64,000 bases of DNA from UBA2136 sp963974105 (GTDB lineage Bacteria; Pseudomonadota; Alphaproteobacteria; UBA2136), in the NCBI GenBank assembly GCA_963974105.1, contig CAXBBG010000001.1, positions 558,001 to 622,000 on the forward strand, read 5' to 3'. Below the pieces are notes generated by a model. It ran no database searches. It was not told the DNA's origin and saw only the letters and a list, made by a program, of their open reading frames with translations. The translations under genes were made by a program, and so were the position numbers. Positions 51,682 through 60,272 of this stretch are shown in pieces (position 1 is the stretch's first letter; every line of letters begins with the position of its first letter).

Positions 51682-52836
51682 TTAAGAAAGATTGCTTTGA
51701 ATCGTTTCTGTAAGGTCTGTTGCTTCCCAGGTGAAAAAACCATTTTCTGACTTGTGACCAAAGTGGCCATAAGCAGAGGTACGTTCATAAATTGGGTTGT
51801 TTAGCTTTAGGTGTTCACGGATACCGCGTGGTGAAAGTGACATCGATTTTTTAACAGCGCTGGCAATTTGCTCATCGCTATAATTTTTAGCTGTGCCAAA
51901 CGTATCAAGGTAAACAGCTAAAGGTTCACTTACGCCAATGGCGTAGCACAGTTGAATTTCACAACTGTCTGCAAGTTTTGCAGCAACCACGTTTTTAGCA
52001 AGGTATCGGGCAGCGTAAGCAGCGCTACGGTCTACCTTTGTAGGGTCTTTCCCGCTAAATGCACCACCACCGTGACGGCTCATACCGCCGTATGTGTCGA
52101 CAATAATTTTACGACCTGTAAGGCCTGTGTCAGCACCTGGTCCACCGTAAATGAAAGAACCTGTTGGGTTCACAAATAGGCGTGTTTTTTCTGTAATCCA
52201 GCCCGCTGGGAAGATGCGGTTAATAACTTGTAATGCTAATTCTTTTACTTCTTCAATGCTTGTGTCGCTTGTGTGTTGGTGTGACACCACAATTGTATCA
52301 GCGCCAACAGGTTTGCCGTCTTTGTAAATAAGTGTGACTTGGCTTTTGGCATCTGGGCCAAGGCGCGTTTCACCCGCGTGACGCATTTTAGCCATCTCTT
52401 CTACAATAAGGTGGGCATAGTAAATAGGGGCGGGCATTAATTCAGGTGTTTCGTTTACGGCATAACCAAACATAAGGCCTTGGTCGCCAGCACCTTCTTC
52501 CTTTTTTTCACCTTCGTCTACACCTTGTGCAATTTCAGCGCTTTGGCTGTGGATGCGGTTGATGATTTCAACGGTATCAGCATTAAAGTCGCCGTCAGTG
52601 TAGCCAATGTTGCGGATAGCGCTGCGAATAATATTGTCATAATCAGGTGTGAATGTTGAGCGTACTTCACCTGCAACCGTGACAAGGTCTTTTGTGACTA
52701 AGGTTTCTACCGCTACGCGTGATTGAGGGTCTTTTGAAAGAAAGGCGTCTAAAATAGCGTCGCTAATACGGTCGCATACCTTGTCAGGGTGCCCTTCAGA
52801 CACAGATTCACTTGTGAAAAGGAAGTTTTTTTGCAT
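51682..52836 (-). CDS. metK: S-adenosylmethionine synthase
   Basis: Makes S-adenosylmethionine from methionine and ATP, the donor for the many methyltransferases in this window. 384 residues. FTSESVSEGHPDKVCD at the N-terminus, GAGDQGLMFGYA, GGAFSGKDPTKVDRSAAY and the central TGRKIIVDTYGG are all diagnostic. It is preceded by no clear SAM riboswitch. It is displaced from its usual place after the xre gene (see 56985). Confidence 0.97.
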   Translation of the reverse strand: MQKNFLFTSESVSEGHPDKVCDRISDAILDAFLSKDPQSRVAVETLVTKDLVTVAGEVRSTFTPDYDNIIRSAIRNIGYTDGDFNADTVEIINRIHSQSAEIAQGVDEGEKKEEGAGDQGLMFGYAVNETPELMPAPIYYAHLIVEEMAKMRHAGETRLGPDAKSQVTLIYKDGKPVGADTIVVSHQHTSDTSIEEVKELALQVINRIFPAGWITEKTRLFVNPTGSFIYGGPGADTGLTGRKIIVDTYGGMSRHGGGAFSGKDPTKVDRSAAYAARYLAKNVVAAKLADSCEIQLCYAIGVSEPLAVYLDTFGTAKNYSDEQIASAVKKSMSLSPRGIREHLKLNNPIYERTSAYGHFGHKSENGFFTWEATDLTETIQSNLS

Positions 52837-52921
52837 TTTAAAGTTAACTTTTTTATTGTTTTTATTGATAATTACAGTTAATAAATTAAACTAATTCTTC
52901 AAATCTTACAATGGCGGTTAT

Positions 52922-53779
52922 ATGTCTCAGTTATTTTTTATGACGTTTTTGTTTGTTCTTATTTTAATAAGGGCTCTTTATATGCGTCGTCAGGCCTTTG
53001 TTATGACACCTGCTGAAGCTTGCGCTTCGATTGGTGGTTGGATGTTGATTGTTTCATTGCTCATATATCCTTTGTTTAAAGATATGGCAGATTCTGCCTT
53101 TGCTTCATTGGCTGAAACGCCTTATTTAATTGCGCTTGGCTTATTGAAAGGTTTTGGCTTTTGGGGAATGAATTTTGCAGGTCAAACTGTGCGTAAAACC
53201 AGTAACAGTAGTGCCGGTTTTTATAGTTTTATTTGTATTGGCCTCATTGCTATTGGGAATAGTATTTTTGGTGAAGAGTTAAGTGTTTTCCAATGGGGTT
53301 CTGTTGTTGTTTTAACGTTAACGGGGCTGTATTTTACATTTAGAGGGCATTTAAATACGCAACCCTTTTTTATACAGTTAATGTTTATGGCTATGGTTTC
53401 TATCGGCTGTATGTTTGGCATGATAGACCATTATTTCTTAACGCATGCAAACTGGTACGGCCTGTTGTTGTTAACAGGCGTGGGAATGACATTCTCTTCT
53501 TGTGTATTAGGGCGTATGCCTTTGCGTGGTGTGGCGCGTTGTGTGCTGGGACGTCAGACAATGTGTATTGGTATTTTGCTTGCGTTTAGTGAGGTGATGA
53601 TTTTATCGATTTTGGTAACGCATTTACCAGTAACATTAGCTTGGGTGGCTATGGCGTTGGTGGGGCCTGTTGTGATGGTTATTTCGTCTCTTTTGTGGGG
53701 TGAAGGGCGTTGGCAGGAGCAATTGTTAGTGGGTGGAATTTCGTATGCAGCTGCTATACCCATTGCTATTGGTATGTGA
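52922..53779 (+). CDS. DMT superfamily (EamA-like) permease
   Basis: 285 residues, about nine to ten membrane helices in two similar halves. The segments GKGFGFWGMNFAG-like loop (LLKGFGFWGMNFAG) and FGEELSVFQWGSVVVLTLTG match the second-half signature of EamA domains (GE.L...QW.G). Probable exporter of a metabolite; substrate unknown. The ribosome site is weak (GGCGG). Divergent from metK, with 85 bases between them. Confidence 0.78.
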   Translation: MSQLFFMTFLFVLILIRALYMRRQAFVMTPAEACASIGGWMLIVSLLIYPLFKDMADSAFASLAETPYLIALGLLKGFGFWGMNFAGQTVRKTSNSSAGFYSFICIGLIAIGNSIFGEELSVFQWGSVVVLTLTGLYFTFRGHLNTQPFFIQLMFMAMVSIGCMFGMIDHYFLTHANWYGLLLLTGVGMTFSSCVLGRMPLRGVARCVLGRQTMCIGILLAFSEVMILSILVTHLPVTLAWVAMALVGPVVMVISSLLWGEGRWQEQLLVGGISYAAAIPIAIGM

Positions 53780-53819
53780 ATATAGTAAATAAGCTACTTA
53801 AATAAAGAAGATTTGCAAC

Positions 53820-54305
53820 ATGTTGATACCAACGATTGATGAAAATATAAAGCTAGAAACTCAAAAGCCTGTAGAAAATTTACTGCAAGAGGCGCTTCGT
53901 GCTATAGAAAGTGTGGTTGAATCTCCAGCGTGTTGGAAGGGTAAAGACTTAAGCTTTACGCTTCGTTTTTCAGATGATTTAGAGGTTCAGCAATTAAATA
54001 AAGACTTTAGAGGCAAGGATAAGCCTACGAATGTTTTGTCATTTCCTTCAGGAGATGACATGCCAGGCATGGAACAGTTGGCAGAAAAATATATAGGTGA
54101 TATTATTATTTCTTGTGATACTTTAAAAAAAGAGGCAAGTGCGCAATTTAAAACGGTGGATAACCACCTAAGCCACTTGTTAATACACAGTGTTTTACAT
54201 CTATATGGTTATGACCATATAGAAGATACAGAAGCGGAAGAAATGGAAGCTTTAGAGATAGAGATTCTTTCAAAGCTGGGTATTAATGACCCGTATCATA
54301 AGTAA
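53820..54305 (+). CDS. ybeY: Endoribonuclease YbeY
   Basis: Zinc-dependent RNase needed for 16S rRNA 3' maturation and ribosome quality control. 161 residues, normal length. The H3xH5xH-type motif reads HSVLHLYGYDH (about 133-143), preceded by NKDFRGKDKPTNVLSFP and YIGDIIIS. It leads the ybeY-corC-lnt group, from which phoH is absent. Confidence 0.95.
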   Translation: MLIPTIDENIKLETQKPVENLLQEALRAIESVVESPACWKGKDLSFTLRFSDDLEVQQLNKDFRGKDKPTNVLSFPSGDDMPGMEQLAEKYIGDIIISCDTLKKEASAQFKTVDNHLSHLLIHSVLHLYGYDHIEDTEAEEMEALEIEILSKLGINDPYHK

Positions 54306-54362
54306 ATAGAATAAATATACGTTCGATAAGATGAATATAAATGAGGTGACAAATAAATATAT

Positions 54363-55238
54363 ATGGATACACAGGCAGAAGCTGAACCTTCACATTTAAG
54401 TGGAGAGCATTTTCTAAAGCGCATGTTTGCTTCTTTTAGAAGTTTATTTAAGCGCGATTTAGACCAAGGTTTGCAAGATTTAATTGAAAGCCGTGAAGAT
54501 GCTGAACTTCCTTTGACGAATGAGGAAAGAGAGCTGATTGAGGCGGTTTTAAGGTTTAGCAGTATTACTGCTGACGATGCTTGCGTACCACGTAGTGATA
54601 TTGTCCATCTATCTAAAACAGACACTTTCGAAGAAGTTGTAGGAACTTTTAAAGAGTCTGGATACTCTAGATTACCAGTGTGCGCAAAGGACTTGGATGA
54701 AGTTGTTGGCTTTGTGACACTTAAAGACCTTTTTCAGTATGTTGCAGGGGAAGAAGAATTTACTCTAAAAAACGTTATGCGTCCTTGTACTTTTGTGCCA
54801 GAAAGTTTTGCTATTTCTGCGGTATTAGATGAAATGCGTAACCATGCTGTACAAATGGCTGTGGTGGTTGATGAGTATGGCGGTACAACAGGTCTTATTA
54901 CTGTAAAAGATATTATGGAAGAACTTGTAGGTGACCTTGATGATGAAAATGAACAAGAAGTTGTTAAGGGCGTTATTGAGCTTATTGAAGGGCGTTATGC
55001 ATTAGATGCGCGCGTTGAAATAGAAGACCTCGAAGATGGCTTGCGTCAGTCATTGTGTGTGAGCGACGATGCTGATTATGAAACTGTTGGTGGTCTTGTG
55101 CTTGAATTGGCAGGGTGTGTACCAGAAGAGGGGGCGACCTTTAATTTAGAATCGGGTTGTCGCTTGGTTGTCACTCAGGCTGATGGACGTCGCGTTCAAA
55201 AAGTAACCTATATACCAAAGTCTTTTAAGGCTGTTTAG
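54363..55238 (+). CDS. corC: CorC/HlyC-type CBS-domain protein
   Basis: 291 residues. The variant N-terminal region is followed by a CBS pair (about 70-195; VPRSDIVHLSK, PVCAKDLDEVVGFVTLKDL, VVDEYGGTTGLITVKDIMEE) and a C-terminal CorC/HlyC transporter-associated domain (DYETVGGLVLELAGCVPEEG). It lacks the membrane DUF21 domain of longer relatives and resembles E. coli CorC. Role in magnesium/cobalt efflux is by family. A terminator follows, 24 bases beyond the stop. Confidence 0.93.
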   Translation: MDTQAEAEPSHLSGEHFLKRMFASFRSLFKRDLDQGLQDLIESREDAELPLTNEERELIEAVLRFSSITADDACVPRSDIVHLSKTDTFEEVVGTFKESGYSRLPVCAKDLDEVVGFVTLKDLFQYVAGEEEFTLKNVMRPCTFVPESFAISAVLDEMRNHAVQMAVVVDEYGGTTGLITVKDIMEELVGDLDDENEQEVVKGVIELIEGRYALDARVEIEDLEDGLRQSLCVSDDADYETVGGLVLELAGCVPEEGATFNLESGCRLVVTQADGRRVQKVTYIPKSFKAV

Positions 55239-55261
55239 TTTGTTGGTATTTATTGAATAGT

Positions 55262-55296
55262 AAAAAAAGCCCTGTTTTTGAGCAGGGCTTTTTTTT
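55262..55296 (+). terminator. Terminator of ybeY-corC
   Basis: AAAAAAAGCCCTG (55262-55274) and CAGGGCTTTTTTT (55283-55295) with an eight-base loop. Confidence 0.93.
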
Positions 55297-55320
55297 CATA
55301 CACTTGTGGCTTTTCTTTAA

Positions 55321-56751
55321 ATGCAGTATCTTTTGTTGATGTTCGAAAATATAAAAAAGCAAATACAGTCAAAACCTAAGTCTTTAGCGGCTCTTTTAGG
55401 TGCACTTTATACACTTGGATTCGCACCTTTTTCCTTATGGGTTTTAGGCGGGGCTTGTTTGGGGGGCTTGTTTTATTTGTTTATGAAAGCTTCTTCGAAA
55501 AAAGAAGCCTTTAAAATAGGGCTTATTTTTGGATTTGTTCATTTTGTAACGTCGCTACATTGGCTTGTGGGTTCTTTCTATGTCACTTTAGGAAGCTTGC
55601 CATTCGCTATTTTGGTGGGCGGTTTGTGCGTGATGCTTCTTTCTCTGTATTTGGCTTTTTATACCGCGATGGTGGGGCGTCAACTGCGTTTAGTGGCTGA
55701 TGATTGCAGTGGTTTTGCACCTTTTGTATTTGCGACTTTTTGGTTAATCTCAGAATTTATACGCTCTATTTTAACGCCAACATTTGCATGGAATTTGGCG
55801 GGTTATCAATGGGCTTTCTCTGATAATTTTTTACAAATAGCTTCTTTTGGTGGCATTTATTTACTTTCATTTGTGTTGTTACTTGCGGCTTCATCTTTGT
55901 TTTATGGCAGAAAATGGCGCATTTTTTCAGTTGTACTTTTGGTGTTTTGTTACGGCTACGGTTATCAAAGGTTGCTTTTCAACCCCGTTGAGGATGTGAC
56001 AACGCCTGCGGCTGATAAGTTGCATATACGTTTGGTGTCTGGAAATGTGGATCAGATGGAAAAGTGGAAGCCTTTAAAGCGCAAAGCGTTTATAGACAGA
56101 TATATTACGCAAAGTAATGATGGTGAGACAGTGCCAGATGTTGTGATATGGCCAGAAACAGCGGTAACCGCTATGTTAAATCAGCAAGAAAAACTCCGCA
56201 CTTATTTGTCGCGTTATGTTTTAGCACCAACGCTTGTTGTGGGTGCGCCCTATATAAATACAAAAGGGCAGTTTTATAATAGTTTGTATGCTTTGCAAAA
56301 AGGCGAAGAGGTTTATCGTTATGATAAACGCCATCTTGTGCCTTTTGGCGAGTATTTTCCATTAAGGGAATATTTCCCCGCATTGTTTGAGCTTTTCTTG
56401 CAAGGGCAGGGGGAATATACGCCAGGTGCGCCATCTCAAAAAACATTTTCGGTGCGAGGGGTTTCGTTTTCGCCTCTTATTTGTGGAGAAGTTGTTTTGC
56501 CAAATAGTAAAGGCTTGGTTTCAGAAGATTCTCCATACGTTTTAAATATAACAAATGATGCATGGTTTGAAGGGACAATTGGTCCTTATCAGCACTTTGC
56601 GTTTTCTAAGGTACGTGCTATTTCGTTAGGAAAGAGTTTTATACGTGTGGGTAATTTTGGTGTTAATGCGTTTATTGACAGGTTTGGTCGAACTGTTACA
56701 TCTTTGGATGTGCTTGACGATAAGCCTTTAAATATATACATTAAGTTGTGA
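55321..56751 (+). CDS. lnt: Apolipoprotein N-acyltransferase
   Basis: Completes lipoprotein maturation by N-acylating the N-terminal Cys. 476 residues: about six N-terminal membrane helices followed by a periplasmic nitrilase-fold domain. The Glu-Lys-Cys triad is visible as WPETAVT, YDKRHLVPFGEYFP and LICGEVV. Start at ATG 55321; a second ATG at residue 7 (MFENIKK) is an alternative. It follows the corC terminator closely, so it may have its own promoter. Together with LspA it processes the lipoproteins of this window. Confidence 0.95.
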   Translation: MQYLLLMFENIKKQIQSKPKSLAALLGALYTLGFAPFSLWVLGGACLGGLFYLFMKASSKKEAFKIGLIFGFVHFVTSLHWLVGSFYVTLGSLPFAILVGGLCVMLLSLYLAFYTAMVGRQLRLVADDCSGFAPFVFATFWLISEFIRSILTPTFAWNLAGYQWAFSDNFLQIASFGGIYLLSFVLLLAASSLFYGRKWRIFSVVLLVFCYGYGYQRLLFNPVEDVTTPAADKLHIRLVSGNVDQMEKWKPLKRKAFIDRYITQSNDGETVPDVVIWPETAVTAMLNQQEKLRTYLSRYVLAPTLVVGAPYINTKGQFYNSLYALQKGEEVYRYDKRHLVPFGEYFPLREYFPALFELFLQGQGEYTPGAPSQKTFSVRGVSFSPLICGEVVLPNSKGLVSEDSPYVLNITNDAWFEGTIGPYQHFAFSKVRAISLGKSFIRVGNFGVNAFIDRFGRTVTSLDVLDDKPLNIYIKL

Positions 56752-56842
56752 CAGCTTTAGTTGTTTGCTTATAACAGGTTGAATTTTGAATACAATTCAC
56801 GGTTGATGTTGTTATTATTCATCTAGGTCAACGTGCAAAATG

Positions 56843-56865
56843 GCTATTTCCGTAGCTTTTTTTTT
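56843..56865 (+). terminator. Probable terminator of lnt
   Basis: GGCTA (56843-56847) pairs with TAGCT (56854-56858; one G-U) around a six-base loop and is followed by seven Ts. The stem is short. Confidence 0.5.
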
Positions 56866-56892
56866 GCTGTTTAGTATTTTTTGATATATATT
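56864..56892 (+). promoter_or_regulatory. Probable promoter of the xre gene
   Basis: TTGCTG (56864-56869) and TATATT (56887-56892) with 17-base spacing, directly after the lnt terminator. Confidence 0.45.
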
Positions 56893-56984
56893 CACCATGA
56901 AAATTAAAGTGATAAATAAAAATGCGCAGGGGCAACCTTATTTCTAAGGCTGTGTATCAATATAAAAAGAATTGGAATTTAACA

Positions 56985-57377
56985 ATGGTTGGGCCAGATC
57001 CAGTAGATGTATATGTAGGTAGTCGCGTCCGTATGAGACGTACAGTCCTAGGACTAAGTCAAGAAAAGTTGGCGGACCAACTTGGTATCACCTTTCAGCA
57101 GGTGCAGAAGTATGAGAATGGAAGTAACCGTGTTGGTTCAAGCCGTCTATATGCTATTTCGCGCATTTTAAGCGTTCCAGTTTCTTATATGTTTGAAGGG
57201 TATGACGAAAATTCTGGACGTATGGCTGTTTCAGAAGATGTTTCCAAGTTCGACAAGCAGATGCGCAGTCGTGAAACGATTGAGCTGATGAAGGCTTATT
57301 ACAGCATCACAGACGACGTGTTGCGTCGTAAGGTTTTGGATATGGTGAAGGCTATGCCAAAGGCTATGGTTAAATAG
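56985..57377 (+). CDS. XRE-family helix-turn-helix regulator
   Basis: 130 residues. A single HTH domain (about 9-66) reads VGSRVRMRRTVLGLSQEKLA, then LGITFQQVQKYENG and NRVGSSRLYAISRILSVPVS. This is the small alphaproteobacterial regulator normally found between lnt and metK. Target genes are unknown. I chose the ATG at 56985 because the family starts near MVGPDPVDVYVG; the frame is open to an ATG at 56922. It has its own promoter and terminator. Confidence 0.9.
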   Translation: MVGPDPVDVYVGSRVRMRRTVLGLSQEKLADQLGITFQQVQKYENGSNRVGSSRLYAISRILSVPVSYMFEGYDENSGRMAVSEDVSKFDKQMRSRETIELMKAYYSITDDVLRRKVLDMVKAMPKAMVK

Positions 57378-57481
57378 CCAAAAAAAATACAAAGAGCTCT
57401 TGCTAAATAAAGGGAATGGTTATATAGTCCGTTTTGTTGAAGAGTTTTAAAAAGGCATGTTAAATGCGCTTTTTGTAAAAC

Positions 57482-57505
57482 AAGTGGGTATAACCCGCTT
57501 TTTTT
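57482..57505 (+). terminator. Terminator of the xre gene
   Basis: AAGTGGGT (57482-57489) and ACCCGCTT (57493-57500) with a three-base loop and T-tail, 36 bases before rimP. Confidence 0.8.
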
Positions 57506-57541
57506 ATATTTTAAATGAAGTTTTTTAAGGAGAAGGCCTAA

Positions 57542-58063
57542 ATGTTACAGCCGATAGAAAATGAAGTATGGCAATTGATTGAACCAGGGGTTGAAGAACT
57601 TGGTCTTAAAATTGTACGTGTGCGTTTTACAGGTGGTTCAGGTAGCAATGTGTTACAGGTTATGATTGAGCCGACAGAAGCAACAAGAGATAACCCTCTT
57701 TCTGCAACGGTTGGTCAGTGTGCAAAGGTGTCACGTATGGCCGCTGCTTTACTTGATGTAGAAGATACAATTTCGGCACGCTATTCGTTGGAAATTTCAA
57801 GCACAGGCATGGAACGCCCACTTGTAACAGAAAAAGATTTTAAAGACTATGCGGGTAGCCGTGTGAAAGTGCAGATGGCTGTACCTTTTAACGACCGCCG
57901 CAAGTTTATAGGTGTTATGCAAGGATGTGAAAACGGGGAAGTTGCCATAACCTTGGACGAAAATGAGATGGAAGTGAACCTTCCATACGAGCAAATTAAA
58001 TTCGCTCACCTGTATTTTACAGATGAAGATATTAAACAAATAATGAATATGACAGAGGAATAA
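57542..58063 (+). CDS. rimP: Ribosome maturation factor RimP
   Basis: Binds the 30S subunit during assembly. 173 residues. The N-terminal domain has VLQVMIEP and VGQCAKVSRM, and the end of it shows YSLEISSTGMERPLVTEKDF, the family signature. The C-terminal SH3-like domain follows. A strong ribosome site AAGGAGA precedes the ATG. It opens the rimP-nusA-ylxR-infB block and is four bases before nusA. Confidence 0.95.
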   Translation: MLQPIENEVWQLIEPGVEELGLKIVRVRFTGGSGSNVLQVMIEPTEATRDNPLSATVGQCAKVSRMAAALLDVEDTISARYSLEISSTGMERPLVTEKDFKDYAGSRVKVQMAVPFNDRRKFIGVMQGCENGEVAITLDENEMEVNLPYEQIKFAHLYFTDEDIKQIMNMTEE

Positions 58064-58067
58064 GAGA

Positions 58068-59684
58068 ATGAGTTTGGAATTGTTACAAGTTGCTGATGCG
58101 GTTGCACGCGAAAAAGGCATTAACAAGGAAAGTATTCTAGCTGCGATGGAGGAATCTATCCAAATGGCTGCGCGCCGTAAATACGGTATGCACTTAAATG
58201 TAGTCGCAACGATGGATCGCATTTCAGGTGACGTTACTCTTAAAAAGGTTGTTGAAGTTGTTAACTTGGTGATGGAACCTGTGAACGAAGAGGAATATCG
58301 TTTAGCACAGCGTGAGCACCGCCCAATGGAAATGCGCACAGCTTGTGACAAGGGTGGTTACCCTCTTAAAGAAAACAGCATGCAAATTTTGCTTGCAGAA
58401 GCACAAAAGCGTAACCCAAACATCCAAGTTGGTGAGTTCTTGTCTGAAGACCTGCCTCCAATTGCTTTTGGTCGTATTGCAGCGCAAGCAGCGAAGCAAG
58501 TTATTTTCCAAAAAGTACGTGAAGCAGAGCGTGTTAAAGAATACGAATCATTTAAAGACAACAATGGTGAGCTTATTTCTGGTACAGTAAAACGTACAGA
58601 TTACGCTGGTTTAACATTAGACCTCGGCACAGCCGAAGGTTTCTTGCCTCGTGACGAAATGCTTCCACGTGAGTCATACCGTACGGGTGACCGCGTACGT
58701 GCATATATCTACAAGGTACAAAGTGAGCCACGTGGCCCACAAGTATTTCTAAGCCGTACACACCCAGAGTTTCTGAAAAAACTTTTTGAAGAAGAAGTGC
58801 CAGAAATTGGTAATGGTGTGATTGAAGTGATGGGTGTTGCCCGTGATGCTGGTTTCCGTGCTAAAATTGCTGTGAAATCATACGACCATAACTTAGATCC
58901 AGTAGGTGCTTGTGTTGGTATGCGTGGTTCACGCGTGCAAAACATCACAACTGAGCTTCAAGGTGAGCGCATTGATATTATTCAGTGGAAAGCAAACCCG
59001 GCTGATTACTTGGTTGAAGCGCTAGCGCCAGCAGAGGTTTCTAAAATTGTTTTAGACGAAGAAGAGCAGCGCATTGATGTTATTGTTCCAGAAGATAAAT
59101 TATCTATTGCTATTGGTCGTCGTGGACAAAACGTACGCTTGGCTTCTATCCTTACAGGTTGGAACATTGACATTATGTCAGAAGTGGAAGAAGAAACACG
59201 TCGTCAAAAAGAATTTGAAGTAGTATCTAAGAGCTTTATGGAAGGCTTGGATGTCGATGAGACAATTACACATGTTCTTGTCAACGAAGGTTTTTCAAGC
59301 ATTAACGAATTGCTTCTTGTAAGTGTGGACGAAATTGCTGCCATTGAAGGTTTTAACAAAGACCTTGCAATTGAAATTCAAGCACGTGCGCAAAAAATAA
59401 TTGATGAACAAGTAGCTGAGCTTAAAAAAGCGAAGGTAGAAAAAGAACTTGTAGATTTACACGGTCTTAAACTTGAAATGTTGATGCATGTTGTTCGTAA
59501 AGGCATTACGACACTTGACGACTTTGCAGAGCTTGCAACAGATGAATTGTTGGAAATTTTGCCTGAAGGTGTGATGACACAACACCAAGCTGAAACGTTG
59601 ATTATGGAAGCGCGTAAGCACTGGTTTGAAGATGAAGACGAAGATGATGCTCATCTTTCAGATTCTACTGCAAAACACGCTTAA
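58068..59684 (+). CDS. nusA: Transcription termination/antitermination factor NusA
   Basis: 538 residues in the standard order: N-terminal RNA polymerase-binding domain, S1 domain (around 130-200, GELISGTVKRTDYAGLTLD), two KH domains (DPVGACVGMRGSRVQNI, then PEDKLSIAIGRRGQNVRLAS), and two C-terminal acidic repeats (EGLDVDETITHVLVNEGF...). Works on RNA polymerase in pausing, termination and rRNA antitermination. Confidence 0.97.
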   Translation: MSLELLQVADAVAREKGINKESILAAMEESIQMAARRKYGMHLNVVATMDRISGDVTLKKVVEVVNLVMEPVNEEEYRLAQREHRPMEMRTACDKGGYPLKENSMQILLAEAQKRNPNIQVGEFLSEDLPPIAFGRIAAQAAKQVIFQKVREAERVKEYESFKDNNGELISGTVKRTDYAGLTLDLGTAEGFLPRDEMLPRESYRTGDRVRAYIYKVQSEPRGPQVFLSRTHPEFLKKLFEEEVPEIGNGVIEVMGVARDAGFRAKIAVKSYDHNLDPVGACVGMRGSRVQNITTELQGERIDIIQWKANPADYLVEALAPAEVSKIVLDEEEQRIDVIVPEDKLSIAIGRRGQNVRLASILTGWNIDIMSEVEEETRRQKEFEVVSKSFMEGLDVDETITHVLVNEGFSSINELLLVSVDEIAAIEGFNKDLAIEIQARAQKIIDEQVAELKKAKVEKELVDLHGLKLEMLMHVVRKGITTLDDFAELATDELLEILPEGVMTQHQAETLIMEARKHWFEDEDEDDAHLSDSTAKHA

Positions 59685-59705
59685 TTTTAAAAGGAAAAAG
59701 TGTGC

Positions 59706-60269
59706 ATGAAACAACAGGTGTTCCTTTTTGAAAGTCAAGCAATTGAACAAGGAGAACGCCTGCGTTTTGTGAAGGGGCCGGAAGGAAGTTTATGGTTTGA
59801 CGTAGACGAAAAGGCACCGACAGAAGCCGAGGTTTTTATACCTTGCGAAAAAGACCTTCTATGTAAAGCGTTAGAGGGTAAGCTTTTTGAAGAAGCTTTG
59901 CAGGTCACTGTCCCTAGCGATATACTTGAAACAGTAACCAGCACTTTGAAGAAAAAGTTGGTTGCAAGCTTAAGCCTTGCTAAAAAAAGCGGTTTAACCG
60001 TGTTAGGGCTTGAAAAGGTAAAAGAGATTTACCACAAAGGGAACATAGCTACCGTATTTCTAGCAGGAGATGCAGGCGGCGACGTGACAAAACGTGTCCA
60101 TTCATGGGAAGTGGGCGTTTGCTCGGAACTTTTAAAAGACGAGTTGTCGCACGCCTTGGGTGGTGAAAATATTAGTTTAGTCGGCTTGTTAGACAAGCCA
60201 CAGGTAGAAAATGTAAAAGTTGCGTGGGAACGTTACCAGACATTTTTTATAGAAAATAAAATGGAGTAA
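59706..60269 (+). CDS. YlxR/DUF448-type RNA-binding protein with L7Ae-like domain
   Basis: 187 residues. It takes the ylxR place between nusA and infB. The N-terminal part keeps FVKGPEGSLWFDVDE but lacks the RxC(I/V) start of typical YlxR proteins. The second half (VASLSLAKKSGLTVLGLEKV, then GDAGGDVTKRV) resembles the L7Ae-like domain fused in many alphaproteobacteria. ATG 59706 is chosen; a GTG at 59700 is nearer the AAGGA site. Confidence 0.82.
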   Translation: MKQQVFLFESQAIEQGERLRFVKGPEGSLWFDVDEKAPTEAEVFIPCEKDLLCKALEGKLFEEALQVTVPSDILETVTSTLKKKLVASLSLAKKSGLTVLGLEKVKEIYHKGNIATVFLAGDAGGDVTKRVHSWEVGVCSELLKDELSHALGGENISLVGLLDKPQVENVKVAWERYQTFFIENKME

Positions 60270-60272
60270 TGA

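Noticed and set aside
52837..52921. SAM riboswitch upstream of metK
   Set aside because: Only 85 bases of AT-rich DNA shared with a divergent gene; no SAM-I or SAM-II core seen.
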